A stretch of 64,000 nucleotides of DNA from Lucinisca nassula (Eukaryota; Mollusca; Bivalvia; Lucinida; Lucinidae). The stretch is from the NCBI GenBank assembly GCA_963580285.1, contig OY757017.1, positions 13,962,538 to 14,026,537 on the forward strand. Direction: 5' to 3'. Under the pieces are notes generated by a model. That model saw nothing but the letters and a program-made list of their open reading frames with translations, was not told the DNA's origin and made no database searches. Each line of letters starts with the position of its first letter. The first letter of the stretch is position 1. This document shows, one piece after another, positions 1 through 10,375 of this stretch. The translations under genes were made by a program, and so were the position numbers.

Positions 1-460
1 ATTTTTCATTTGTAGTAACTGTGGTATCAGAAGCAATTTTATGTATAGGAACTTTTTTGACCCAGTATATATCTAGCGTATACCGCCTTACAAACGGATT
101 TTGTGTTTTTCTTAAAAGAAGTTAACGACTCAGAATTTCTGATTTCTACAGGCAGAGAATTCCACCGTTTCTCAGGAAAATGATTGGTAAAACAATTTTG
201 TGCGAGACAGGGGTACTAATAGTGTACCGTTTTCCACCGATCTTAGATTTAAGGTATGTGTCTCTGACACAGGCACTAATTCAGGTGTCATATCATTCAA
301 TGGCTTATAAGTAAATACAGCTGTGTTATATTTAATTCTAGCGTTAACAGATAGCCAACAAAGCTACTGAAACATAGAGTAATATGTTCTGTAAAAGGGT
401 TATCCTTTGGAAGCAAGGAATACACCACAGAAGTGAAACATATGAGTGTACATGGTTTCT

Positions 461-506
461 GGGCCAGACTAGCTAGTTTCAGCCAATTAGGCCTCATCAG
501 TGACCC
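461..506 (-). ncRNA. Hammerhead ribozyme motif (minus strand)
   Basis: On the minus strand: GGGTCA, then core CTGATGA, stem II GGCC-taatt-GGCT, GAAA, the self-complementary ACTAGCTAGT (stem III with a 4-nt loop), cleavage residue C (GUC), then TGGCCC closing stem I with GGGTCA (one G-U pair). All core positions are consensus. The surrounding ~150 bp is an insert in the LINE, between the PSWDH and LCWLSVNARIKY parts of its C-terminus, and is similar to the unit at 9465-10022. Activity is an inference from the fold. Confidence 0.75.
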
Positions 507-673
507 TCAGATATTTTCAAAATTCCACAATGGAATCAATGATCCCAAGACGGAGTATCAAAGTCAGCTTGAAGAATAATACGTGCCGCTCGTTTCTGCA
601 ATTTCGATAGCCTTTTGATATTTGTAGCAGACGTTAACCCCCATGTTACAGAGCCGTAATCAAACAGAGGGAG

Positions 674-837
674 TGAGTGAGTGAGTTTTAGTTTAACGTC
701 CCACCAACAGCTAAGGTCATACGGAGACGGGACCTCGGTTTAAAGATTCATCCGAAAGTCTGGAGAAGCCCGGGATCGATCCTGCGATCCCTGGTTTACA
801 AGGCGAGTAGCGTAACCACTGCACCACGGAGGCTTCT
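674..837 (-). mobile_element. SINE-B copy with 14-bp target duplication
   Basis: A tRNA-headed SINE on the minus strand: A-box-like TGGTGCAGTGG, B-box-like GATCGATCCC, and a tail GGTGGGACGTTAAACT followed by CTCACTCACTC. It is flanked by perfect 14-bp direct repeats TCAAACAGAGGGAG (660-673 and 838-851). It interrupts the LINE reading frame after YQGYILP, so it is younger than the LINE. Confidence 0.85.
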
Positions 838-1740
838 TCAAACAGAGGGAGGATATACCCTTGATAAAACAACTTCTGTACATGTGTGGGAAGGTAATTG
901 GACAGCTGTTGTAATAGCGAAAGTTTTGAAGAGATAAGTTTATAGAGATGGTCTATATGCGTGGACCAGTTTAGGTTTTCGTCTATATAGAGCCCTAAGA
1001 GCTTTTGACTAGACACCTGATTAATAGTTAAGTCGTTCGCTTTTATTTCAAGAAATTAAGAACCTTCCAGCCGTTGCCTAGATCCTAGTGTCATACATGA
1101 GGGTTTTTGATAATTAATGTGCATTTTGTTACTATTACCCCATGACTTAGTATCGTTCAAATCAGACTGTAAATTATATTCAATTGTCATCATGTCTCTA
1201 TACTGTGGGTATGGAATGTGGCATCGTCGGCGTAAAGATCTGAATGGCAGTGTTTAAGAAAAATGGGCAGGTCATTTATAAATAGAAGAAATAATGTCGG
1301 GCCAAGAATCGACCCTTGTAGAACTCCCGATCGTACTAGCTTATAATCGGATAGTCCTTCATCATGAACTTTAGCTTGCTGTCGAAGGTTAAGGTACGAT
1401 TGAAACCAACGCACAACTTTTGGACTTATTTTATATGTTTGGAGTTTCTCGATTAGAATTTCGTGATAAACAACATCGAATGCTTTTCGGAAGTCGACAA
1501 AAATAGTTCCAGTAATGTCGCCTTTGTCGATACATGCCGTCCAGTGATCGATAAGTCTAACCAGAGCAGTTTAGTAGCTACGCTTGGGTCTAAACCCAGA
1601 CTGACATTCATGTATAAGTTTATATTTGTTCAGATAATTTATCAAATGATGATTAATATGCTTTTCAAATATTTTCGATATTGTCGATAAAACTGAAATA
1701 GGTCTATAATTTGAAGGTTCGGTTTTTGTTCCGCCTTTGA

Positions 1741-1772
<32 letters not shown>

Positions 1773-3040
1773 GCTAATTTCAACTTTGTTGGAAATTTAC
1801 CGGTCGCTATACTTTTATTAATAAGATGAGTAATTGATGGTGATAAAACATGTGCTGCCAGTTTAATTATTCTTGGACCTAACCCGTCGATACCAGTAGC
1901 TTTTGTGGAATCAACTTTACATGTATGAATGTAAGATATGACTTGATAAGAAGTAATGTAAGGTATATGGAATAAGGTATTATCTGATATTTTAGCATTC
2001 ACGAAAAGGCATAACTTAACCAAGTCGGGATTTGATGACATGTGGAAGTTTTTATTTAAAACTTCGGCTATAGATGAGAAATATCCATTAAGTTTAGCAG
2101 CAACATTTACTGAATTCGTTATTTTTTCACCGTTTATGATTAACTCATCTGGGCGATTACTACATGAGGCCTTTTTAGCATAGTGACAGATCTTAAATGC
2201 TGCCAGATAAATTTAGAATCTTTGGTGTTTGCAATAGAATTAGAAAAAAATATTTATTCTTGGCTGAGCATATTAACTGTCGAACTTTATTGCAATAACG
2301 TTTAAAATCTGACCATTGCACACGATGTTTACAAGTGTCTCTTAGATTTTGTACCGCGGTGATTTCCGGGGTGAACCATTCGGGCATCTTTTTAGATTTT
2401 ATTTTTTTTTTTGTCTTGATAGGAGCATGCTTGTCTAAATGTGTTATTATCATTTTGTGCCATTTTGAAAGATCTTCGTCTATATCGGATGAATTTAAAG
2501 AAAACAGGCTGAGATCATTCTCCAGATCTGTTAAGAACAGATGCTCATTAAACTGTTTAAAAGAACGGTACGATTTAGAAATATGTTAGAATTTTTTGTT
2601 TTTTTTTACAATTTACTTTTCTTGTGACACAGACCGGAAAATGGTCACGTATTGGATAATGGGATATGAAACATTCAGCAATGATTTCGGGGTGACTGGT
2701 ATAGATATGATCAATGATTTTAGCAGTTGTTTCGGTTTACACGCGTAGATTCGGAAACAAGCTGTGAAAGGTCAAATAAATGTACCAAGTTGAGCCACTT
2801 ATTGTTTGTACATGGATTGTAACCTATATTAAAATCACCCATTAGGGTCGTTTCGAGACCTGTAGTAAGTGCAACTGATAATCTATTTTCAAATAAATCT
2901 ATCCATTGTGAATGTGCACTTGGGGGATATTATACAGTACAAGCAAGGAATGGCCTTGGATTTGGAAACGAAAATTCTGACCATAGCGTTTCTATTTGTG
3001 AAATTTCAAATTCTGAACGTCGTACGCATTTAAAAGAGTT

Positions 3041-3632
3041 TATTATATGACGTCGTGTCTATGAGTGTAATAACGCCATGTAATATTTTCGATAATCCAC
3101 TAGTGGATTAAATATGCAAATTAGCTAGATACGTCCCGTAACGTTGCATGTGCGACGTCCTTAACGGCGGAATATTGACGTGAATAAAATGCGTTGTAAA
3201 TTTTATGTCATATGATAAATAGAATCTTGCATTCGTACTCGTGTATTATTGAATTTATTAAACTCGTTGAGGAAAAGGGATAAAATGCTCGGCAAAGCCT
3301 CGCATTTTATCCCTTTTCCTCAACTCGTTTAATAAATTCAATAATACATGAACACTCATGTAAAATCCTCTATGTGAACAATTTATTAAACTCGTTGAGG
3401 AAAAGGGATGAAATGCTCGGCGTAGCCTCGCATTTTATCCCTTTTCCTCAACTCGTTTAATAAATTCAATAATACATGAACACTCATGTAAGATCCTCTA
3501 TATCAACAATTTATTAAACTCGTTGAGGAAAAGGGATGAAATGCTCGGCGTAGCCTCGCATTTTATCCCTTTTCCTCAACTCGTTTAATAAATTCAATAA
3601 TACATGAACACTCATGTAAGATCCTCTATTTC
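3041..3632 (+). mobile_element. HP element with hairpin unit amplified threefold
   Basis: A non-coding element of about 350 bp in its simple form (other copies near 10024, 36296 and 49198). It starts near ATATGACGTCG, contains CCACTAGTGGATTAAATATG and ends CATGTAAGATCCTCTAT. The 3' part is a hairpin of GAGGAAAAGGGATAAAATGC against GCATTTTATCCCTTTTCCTC. Here the hairpin unit is repeated three times with a 128-bp period (AACTCGTTGA at 3261, 3389 and 3517). No coding capacity. Confidence 0.75.
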
Positions 3633-3743
3633 TATAATATTAAACGAGACCACCACCACATTTCTGTTGAGGGTCAGATCTGTCTTTGCGAATAGGATCT
3701 ATTTTTATTTGACAGTCTTGGACGCCATCGTCCAGAAAAGTCT

Positions 3744-3846
3744 CATGCATAAAGACTCATCCGAAAATCTGGAGAAGCCCGGGATGGATCCTTTGACCCC
3801 TGGTTTACAGAGCGAGTAGCATAGCCAATACACCACGGAGACTTCT
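3744..3846 (-). mobile_element. SINE-B fragment
   Basis: Matches the head and middle of the SINE-B copy at 674-837 (minus orientation, ACCACGGAGACTTC end) with substitutions; the 3' tail is missing. Confidence 0.6.
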
Positions 3847-4139
3847 ATAAAGTTTGGTTGTACATAGTAATTGAGATGTTCAAAATAAGAGCTATAGATG
3901 TGTTTTTAAACTATTTGCAATCTGTGGTAATTATTTGAAATACGACAATTTGAGTGCTAGATTTCTAGCTTTAACGTTTAATTGGAGAGGAATTGTTAGA
4001 AAATTGCATCTCCTCGACCATAATGAGTATATTCATCTTGAGTTACACGAATCAAAGTTTGCAAGTTTATTTTTCTTTTCTTTCACTATCAACTCCAACG
4101 TTCACATTGATAACAAGTCCGTGAAATAAACACTCCTCT

Positions 4140-4310
4140 AAACCTAAGATTATTCATAGAAAACAGGGGTTTAAAGGGGTATACATTATTTTTCTTATTT
4201 CTGCTCACAAACATAGGTTCAGGGTACTCTTTAGAACCGCCTCAATGAGGCGGTTCTAACGAGTACCCACAACCTATGTTTAGAGTTTAAATAAGAACTA
4301 GAAATGTGTC
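4140..4310. mobile_element. M1/M2-type MITE fragment with central hairpin
   Basis: Contains GGGGTTTAAAGGGGTATACA, CTTATTTCTGCTC and the perfect central hairpin TAGAACCGCCTCA / TGAGGCGGTTCTA at about 4231-4260. The terminal repeats are lost. Confidence 0.65.
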
Positions 4311-4565
4311 AGTATGACACGGATGCTCCCGCCCAGGGGTCAACATCACCCGGAAAAAAAGCATTTTGCAAAAAGGTGAAGTTGACAAAGGGCCATAACT
4401 CTCATAATAATTGGCGGATTTTAACTGAAACCAGAAAAAGCAGCCATTTAAGAGATGTGAAAGAATGCACAGGTGTGTTATCGCAATGCCTGAAGGCACT
4501 GCCTGATAAATAAGTTCATTCTGTGAGTTCTACCCGGGGCGGTGGTGGATGGGGGACTCTGAATC

Positions 4566-4864
4566 TTGGCTGCTCATAGGCTGGGAGACTGGTGATCAGG
4601 AGGACGCGGGTTCGACTCCCGCCGGGGTCGGCAACATTCTTTCGTGGAGATTGAGCATGAAATCTTTTCTACGGTCATTCTCTCCCTTCCGCTGATTCAA
4701 GAAGGGCAGTTGTCAGTTTCTGGCGAAAGAATGTGCATTGTACTGGTTAACCGCTTACGTATAAGCCTGCCCAGGAAAGTGTGGATAGGTAAACTGACCG
4801 GCTCAAAAATGACCTAAATAGTGTTGACTGGGCCGTTAAACTCCAATACAAACAAACAAACAAA
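4566..4864 (+). mobile_element. SINE-D copy (tRNA-derived)
   Basis: Body identical in layout to the copy at 16002: GACTGGTGATCAGGAGGACG with the B box GGTTCGACTCC, GGGGTCGGCAACATTCTTTC, a CTGATTCAAGAAGGGCAGTT middle, and a tail GGGCCGTTAAACTCCAATAC followed by (CAAA)n. The first part of the tRNA head is decayed. Confidence 0.75.
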
Positions 4865-5296
4865 CATAGGCTGGGAACCAGAATCTAGTCTTTACCTGAA
4901 AAATACCTGGGACCAGTTGTTCAAAACTAAGGACGTGGTTAGTTAACGTATCGTTAAAACTTTGATCATTAATTATGACAAATATGCTAATATTTTGCTG
5001 AAAATATGTGAGCTGCTTTTGCATCCGCAAAAGCTGCAAAAATATCCGAAAATTTAAATATTAATCTTGCTAGAACAGTTAATAATATGACCACCAACGA
5101 GCTCGTTAAGCTAACGATGCTTTGTACAACTGGACCCAGTAAATCATCAATATCCCCAAAAGTATCTGGGCAGGCTTACTCTAAAGCTCTACGCTGAAGC
5201 ACCATGCAGTCCAATCTGCACCTTTATTGTTCTCAATTGACAGAAACAGTTTTTTCTCAAGGCGTGGCACATTTGTGCTACACGGGTTACACGGGA

Positions 5297-5572
5297 GAAG
5301 TCGGAGCTTGGAGAAATAGATTGGGCTGCATGATGCTTCCACGCAGGGTAGAAACCGACCGCAAACCGCTTAGAGGGTCTAAGCCTGCCCAAGCAAAGTG
5401 GTGCGCGTCGGACTGTCCATGCATATAAACTCTGTTAGTTTCATTCGGTGGCAGGGCTTGAGATGTCATTTCAAATCAGTGCCAGGTAAAAGTCCCACAA
5501 AATTGGAAGCAACGCCTCCTATATGACCTATATAGTGTTGAGGGGGACTTTAAACCTCAAATAAAACAAAAC
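5297..5572 (+). mobile_element. SINE-A copy
   Basis: Starts near GGAGCTTGGAGAAATAGATT and runs through GCTTCCACGCAG, AAACCGCTTAGAGG, GGGCTTGAGATGTCATTTCA variants and GTGTTGAGGGGGACTTTAAA to an A-rich tail. About 280 of the roughly 303 bp of this family; diverged. Confidence 0.75.
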
Positions 5573-5895
5573 GCTGGAGAAGTGAATGATTCAGGCGAAG
5601 CTGCATGTGTACATGTTAGAAAAGAAACCAAGATGCGTGTGAACTGGATGTGCGTGTCGCAGATGATTTGTTTTTGTGACATGTCATCATTCATCTCTGT
5701 ATATGACACTGTTTCAGATGTTGGCGTGCTGGTGCCTTAGTGTTTCCAGCAATGGCTTAAAAAGCCCTCGTTTGGCCCCATTAAATGGTAAAGTAGCATG
5801 TTTGCAAGATCTGAAAGATCCATTGCGATGACACATAATGTGACGGTGCATTCTTGTCTTCTGGCAATAGCGAATATACGTTAAAATCGCTATTG

Positions 5896-6579
5896 TACGG
5901 AACCCGGGAAGGGACATGATTTTTGTTTGTTTTATAAGTTGTGCGCACAAGATAATATCTTGTGCGGACAAGATATTATCTTGTTCGGACAACATATTAT
6001 CTTGTGCGCACAAGATATTATCTTGTGCGGACAACATATTATCTTGTGCAGACAAGATATTATCTTGTCCGCACAAGATATTAAGTTGTGCGAACAAGAT
6101 ATTATCTTGTCCGCACAAGATAATATCTTGTCTGCACAACATAGATCTTGTGCAGACAAGATATTATCTTGTTCGCACAACTTATTATCTTGTGCGCACA
6201 AGATATTATCTTGTCCGCACAAGATAATATCTTGTGCGCACAAGATAATATGTTGTCCGAACAAGATAATATCTTGTCCGCACAAGATAATATCTTGTTC
6301 GCACAACTTCCCAAGATCTATGTTGTGCAAACAAGATAATATGTTGTGCTGAATATGTTGTGCGAACAAGATATTATCTTGTGCGGACAAGATATTATCT
6401 TGTTCGCACAAGATAATATGTTGTGCGAACAAGATAATATCTTGTCCGCACAACATAATATCTTGTCCGCACAACATAATATCTTGTCCGAACAAGATAA
6501 TATCTTGTCCGCTCAAGATATTATCTTGTTCGCACAACATAATAAAAATAAAAAATCATGTCCCTTCCCGGGTTCCGTA
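5896..6579. mobile_element. Foldback element FB-A: 29-bp inverted ends around a palindromic 21-bp satellite
   Basis: Inverted ends TACGGAACCCGGGAAGGGAC (5896 on) and its complement (to 6579) match over 29 bp. Between them (about 5940-6540) are some 28 head-to-tail copies of a 21-bp unit: ACAAGATAWTATCTTGT plus a 4-base spacer of the GCGG/CCGC type. Each unit is itself a palindrome. The long reading frames through it on both strands are repeat translations, not genes. The flanks carry TATTG on each side, a possible short target duplication. Confidence 0.8.
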
Positions 6580-7006
6580 TTATTGCCAATTGGCTTGCAG
6601 ATTTTTTCAAACCGTTTATTACTTTTTCAGCAACTTCTGTTGTGACTGCATAGGCTTGTTATAGAGTGTGGGTCTTGAGTAACTCGTCTAAGATACGAAT
6701 CGTTGCTGTATGTTGACCAAGCAGTTCCATATTTTGTGACATGCTATGCATTGTTAACTTAATTTCGTATTTTAATAACTCTTCGTTATGGGAAATAAAC
6801 TGAACTGTCTTACATGTAATTGTGGCACGGGCTCAATATATATGTTGGCGGCTTTCAAACGAGTATACACAACCTTAGTTTCAGAAGAGAAATAAGAAAA
6901 ATAAATGTAATACCTGTAATCCAAACTTCATAACAGAGACATGTAACATATATACTGTAATCCAGTAATTGAAAACTTTCTACTAACAAGTACTTTGCAT
7001 GGAAAT

Positions 7007-7309
7007 TTGTTTGTTTGTTTGATTTGAGGTTTATCGTCCCCGTCAACACTGTAAATGTCATTTTGGAGACGTTGCTTCCAATTTTGTGGGACTTTTACCC
7101 GACATTGAGATGAAATGACTTCTCAAGCCCTGTCGCTCAATGAAACCAATAGGGTTTATTAGCATGGACGGACCGCCTCGTACCACGGTTCCTTGACAGG
7201 CTTAGATCCCCTAAGCGGTTTACCAGTACTAGTGTGCGGACCGGATTCAGCTCTGCGGGGAAGCATCATGCAGCCCATATATTTCTTCAAGCCCCTATAG
7301 GCGGGGGCC
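7007..7309 (-). mobile_element. SINE-A, full-length reference copy with 12-bp target duplication
   Basis: Flanked by TTGCATGGAAAT at 6995-7006 and 7310-7321, which fixes the element at 303 bp. On the minus strand it starts GGCCCCCGCCTATAGGGGCT, contains TTGAAGAAATATATGGGCTG, AAACCGCTTAGGGG and AGTCCCACAAAATTGGAAGC, and ends GACGGGGACGATAAACCTCA followed by (CAAA)n. No clear tRNA head was seen, but the 3' end matches that of SINE-B and SINE-C (GACGTTAAAC). Confidence 0.88.
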
Positions 7310-7400
7310 TTGCATGGAAATAAATTTGATTGCTCAGGCAGACTAAAATTGTTGTTAACCCTTGTCCTGCTGAGCCCGGATATGCCTTTCCTTTGAAACA

Positions 7401-7455
7401 ATGTAAATCCAGATCAGATGGCTTCTGAAGAAGCCATCTGATCAGGATCTACATT
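7401..7455. repeat. Perfect hairpin, M6-like core
   Basis: AGATCAGATGGCTTC / GAAGCCATCTGATC inverted arms flanked by AATGTAAATCC and GGATCTACATT. Similar GATCAGG hairpin pieces recur at 25080-25560. Confidence 0.7.
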
Positions 7456-7616
7456 GTCATTCAGATTGTGAATTTGTAATCTGATTGGTTGATAATTGGT
7501 AGTAGGTGTGGCATATATGAATATTCAGCAAGACAAGGGTTAAATAATGAGGACACCTAGGCATGGCATAGTGTAATATATAGTAAAATTGGAGTTTACG
7601 GGGGCATACATTATTT

Positions 7617-7852
7617 GAGCCCCGCCAAGCGAATTTGTGTCTTCGAGCATTCCATCATGACAAATATTAACTGCGCATGCCCAGCCATTCAGAGGGACCA
7701 GGGATATGGCTTTCTGTCTGAAGGTTCCTCTTGCTTCACTGCTTGTATGAGCGAGCAGCGAAGGTTCTGGCGAGACTGCGCGGATGCGCAGGCTCGCCTT
7801 AACCTTCGCTGCTCGCATAGGCGATAAGTACCAAAATCGCTTCACGGGGCCC
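7617..7852 (-). mobile_element. M7 MITE
   Basis: Ends GAGCCCCGCCAAGCGAATTT and (inverted) GGGCCCCGTGAAGCGATTTT. A long internal hairpin has GCGAGCAGCGAAGGTT arms around CGCGCATCCGCGCA-like sequence. The second copy is at 28976-29211 in the opposite orientation. A 32-bp direct repeat with one mismatch (7578-7609 and 7853-7884) flanks this copy. Confidence 0.75.
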
Positions 7853-8183
7853 ATATAGTAAAATTGGGGTTTACGGGGGCATACTATATTCGAACAGGCG
7901 TGTTTTAATAAGTTTTTGTTTTAGCGAGTAGAGAATAATAGAAAAATATAAAGAGTCTTTAATTCATTCGCATACATGTAGAACTATAACAGGCAGCTGA
8001 TCTCTTCGAGCTGCATTTTTTGGTAGCATCTAGCTTATTATATTATATGAATATATGCCTCTTGTCAAAATCATATGTGCATAATCATCCATATCAATAG
8101 TTTATTTTATTTTCAGTGTTTCATTTTATTTCATGCTAAATGGGGGCAATTGCGTAAAATATTTTTGCTATAACTATTTGACT

Positions 8184-8260
8184 AGTAATAGCTGTTTTAC
8201 GTTAAAATGGCTATCGCCAGTTCATTGGCAATAGCAATTTTAACGTAAAACCGCTATTAC
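8184..8260. repeat. Imperfect palindrome (TAATAGC..GTTTTACG)
   Basis: TAATAGCTGTTTTACGTTAA pairs with TTAACGTAAAACCGCTATTA around a CAGTTCATTGG centre. A half of the same sequence (GGCAATAGCG..ACGTTAAAATCGC) lies just left of FB-A near 5863-5895. Confidence 0.7.
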
Positions 8261-8600
8261 CAATTAACTGTCAATAACCGCTTTGTATTTTTTATCGAAA
8301 TTTGTGACTATTAACATAGATTGTGGGAACTGGTCAGAACCGACTCATTGAGGCGGTTCTAACGAGTACTTACAACCTATATTTTGGAGCACAACTAAGA
8401 AAAATAATGTATTCCCATGTATACCCCATTTTTTCTCTGTATAAACTTGTTTTTCACGGGTGTTCATTACATGAACTTGTTAACGCGCTGTCATAACGCC
8501 TCTTGTCATGTATTGGATTATACAGATTGGCATGACAATTGGGGGTGTTTAGCCTCACCAGAACGTTCGGCATTATGTGGATCCTCGCCTAAGGCTAGAA

Positions 8601-9165
8601 TACAGTCGAACTTCAATGGCTCGAACACCTTTGGGACCTTGTTAATCTGTTCGAGACAGGGGTAGTTCGAGCCACTGAGGGTTACTGCCAGGATGTATAC
8701 GATATACTTTTTGATATTTTTTCTATGTTCTTTTTTTTTTTGGTTTGGGTTTTACGGCCCTTTCAAGATTATTTCACTCATATCGAGCCGATCGTTAATC
8801 AGTGGTGGGCGAAAACCGGCGTACCCGAAGAAAAACCACCTGACCTTCCGTTGCAGAACTTGGCGTCTCACACGTGGCCCGAGCGAGGCTCGAACCTTCG
8901 GCGGTGAGAGACCTAATGACTAAGAGTCAGCGCTCTTCTATGTTCTAGAACGAAAATGTATGCTGTGTGTACTCATTAGAATCGCCTCATCGAGGCGATT
9001 CTAATGAGTACACACAGCATACATTTGCAAGATTAAAGACTAAAATCTCCTTAATTATCCCCCACTATGTCTTATGTAGAGGATTTCGCTAGGGGCTCAA
9101 GAATGGGTTCGACACATCCATGGTAATCGACCCATCGGTGTTCGAGCCATCGAAGTTCTACTGTA
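8601..9165. mobile_element. M4 MITE carrying a nested SINE-E
   Basis: Inverted ends TACAGTCGAACTTCAATGGC and, inverted, TACAGTAGAACTTCGATGGC. The centre (about 8950-9030) is a perfect hairpin of ATGTATGCTGTGTGTACTCA with TAGAATCGCCTCA arms. A SINE-E (8732-8935) interrupts it. Other copies: 18876-19219 and 56072-56592. Confidence 0.8.
8732..8935 (-). mobile_element. SINE-E copy with 11-bp target duplication
   Basis: Minus strand: tRNA-like GAGCGCTGACTCTTAGTCAT, B-box-like GGTTCGAGCCTCG, GGGCCGTAAAACCCAAACC and poly(A). Flanked by TTCTATGTTCT at 8721-8731 and 8936-8946. Slightly 5'-truncated in the tRNA head. Confidence 0.85.
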
Positions 9166-9464
9166 CTTTCTAAGAGCCCAGTATAGCTTCTGACACTCCT
9201 TCAATGCGCATGCGCGTTATGCTGAAACTGACAAGCTACATAGTTACTATTCCCTGGAATGACTAATTATTTGATCAAGCATGCATCAGCTTTTGGAGTT
9301 TTTGTTTGAGGTTTTACGACCCCGTCAACACCATTTAGGTCATTTTGGAGGCGTTGCTTCCGATTTTGTGGGACTTTTACCCGACATTGAGATGAAATGG
9401 CATCTCAAGCCCTATCGTCCATAGGAGCCGCTAGGTTTAAGTAGCGGTCCGACTCGCATCACTT

Positions 9465-10022
9465 AGCTAGTCTGGCGCAGAAAAAATCCTGCTCAGTTCG
9501 GTGCTGTAATCCTTGGTTTCAAAGGATTACCCCATTTTCACTTCACCAAAGCTGGTGGCGGCTGTTAAAAGTCTCTCTGCCCTTTATCATAGTGTGGGTT
9601 ATATTTTCTTGTCCTTTGGGACCACTGATTTCACTGCGGAATTTAGGAAATATGACGGTCTCTGGTGAGGTATAATTGGCCGAAACTAGCTAGTCTGGTC
9701 CAGAAAAATCTTGCACAGTGCACACTCCATGCTTTTCAGTTCTGTGCTGTAGTCCTTGGTTCCAAAGGATTGTCACATTTTCAGAACATTTAACTTCGCC
9801 ACAACTGATCTTAAGGGAACGTGCGGAGGCCGTTAAAAGTCTCCCTGCCCTTCATCATAGTGTGGTATATATTTCTAGTCCTTTGGGATCATAGATATCA
9901 CTGCGGAATTCAGGAAATATGAGGGTCTCTGATGACGCCTCATTGGCCGAAACTAGCTCGTCTGTCCCAGAAAAATCTTGCACAGTCCATGGTTTTCAGT
10001 TCTGTGCTGTAGTCCTTGGTTT
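9465..10022 (+). repeat. Hammerhead-type tandem repeat, two-plus units of ~267 bp
   Basis: Units repeat with a 267-bp spacing (CGAAACTAGC at 9681 and 9948). They share TGCTGTAGTCCTTGGTTYCA, TTAAAAGTCTCYCTGCCCTT and CTTTGGGAYCA with each other. They are similar in layout to the 381-bp unit at 61007, including GGCCGAAACTA and ATAGTG(T/C).G..TATAT..T. No coding potential. Probably a decayed pseudo-LTR or retrozyme-like unit. Confidence 0.65.
9923..9968 (+). ncRNA. Hammerhead ribozyme motif, core intact, stems weak
   Basis: GGGTCT, core CTGATGA, CGCC-tcatt-GGCC stem II, GAAA, ACTAGCTCGT in place of the self-complementary stem III, residue C, then TGTCCC. Stem I keeps four of six pairs. The neighbour at about 9655-9705 has CTGGTGA, a change at a conserved core A, so it should be dead. 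Confidence 0.5.
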
Positions 10023-10023
10023 C

Positions 10024-10375
10024 ATAGAGGATCTTACATGAGTGCTCATGTATTATTGGATTTATTAAACGAGTTGAGGAAAACGGATAAAATGCGAGGC
10101 TTTGCCGAGCATTTTATCCCTTTTCTTCAACGAGTTTAAAAAATTCAATAATACATGAGCAAGAATGCAAGATTCTATTTGTCATATGACATTTAAAATG
10201 CATTTTATTCACAATCGCAATATTCCGCCATTAGTAAACACGACGTCGTTAAGGACGTAGTACATATAACGTTACCGGGCGTTTCTAACTAATTTGCATA
10301 TTTAATCCACCAGTGGATTATCGAATTTATTACATGGCGTCATTACATTCTCAGACGCGACGTCATATGATAAAA
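10024..10375 (-). mobile_element. HP element
   Basis: Reverse orientation of the element at 3041: ATAGAGGATCTTACATGAGT, the AAATGCGAGGCTTTGCCGAG hairpin and CCAGTGGATTATCG, ending GACGTCATATGATA. Single hairpin unit. Confidence 0.75.

Larger units (their letters stand above)
58..3040 (-). pseudogene. Broken LINE retrotransposon (endonuclease and RT, CR1/L2/Jockey-like)
   Basis: Read on the minus strand from 3040 down. An AP-type endonuclease part shows LMGDFNIGYNP near 2850 and DHFPVCV near 2640. The linker 2453-2193 begins with HAPIKTKK. RT follows from 2041: KATGIDGLG, SNYRPISVLSTISKIFEK and SGFRP at 2041-1571, then GVLQGSILGPTLFLLFINDL and the catalytic YADD at 1223-1234. Then come KLLGLYIDENLNWS and, near 560-650, YGSVTWG and KLQKRAARIIL. 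The C-terminal 'RSVENGTLLVPLSRTK' tail runs to about 60. The chain is broken by frameshifts, stops, a SINE-B copy (674-837) and a hammerhead-bearing insert (about 375-530). The 5' part is lost at an HP element starting near 3041. The clade is not certain; the linked APE and RT with this C-terminal tail fit CR1/L2-like elements. Non-functional. Confidence 0.85.

Noticed and set aside
5714..6645. Long reading frames on both strands (up to 202 codons) rich in C, D, Q and S
   Set aside because: They are translations of the 21-bp palindromic satellite of FB-A; the unit length is a multiple of three, which keeps all frames open.
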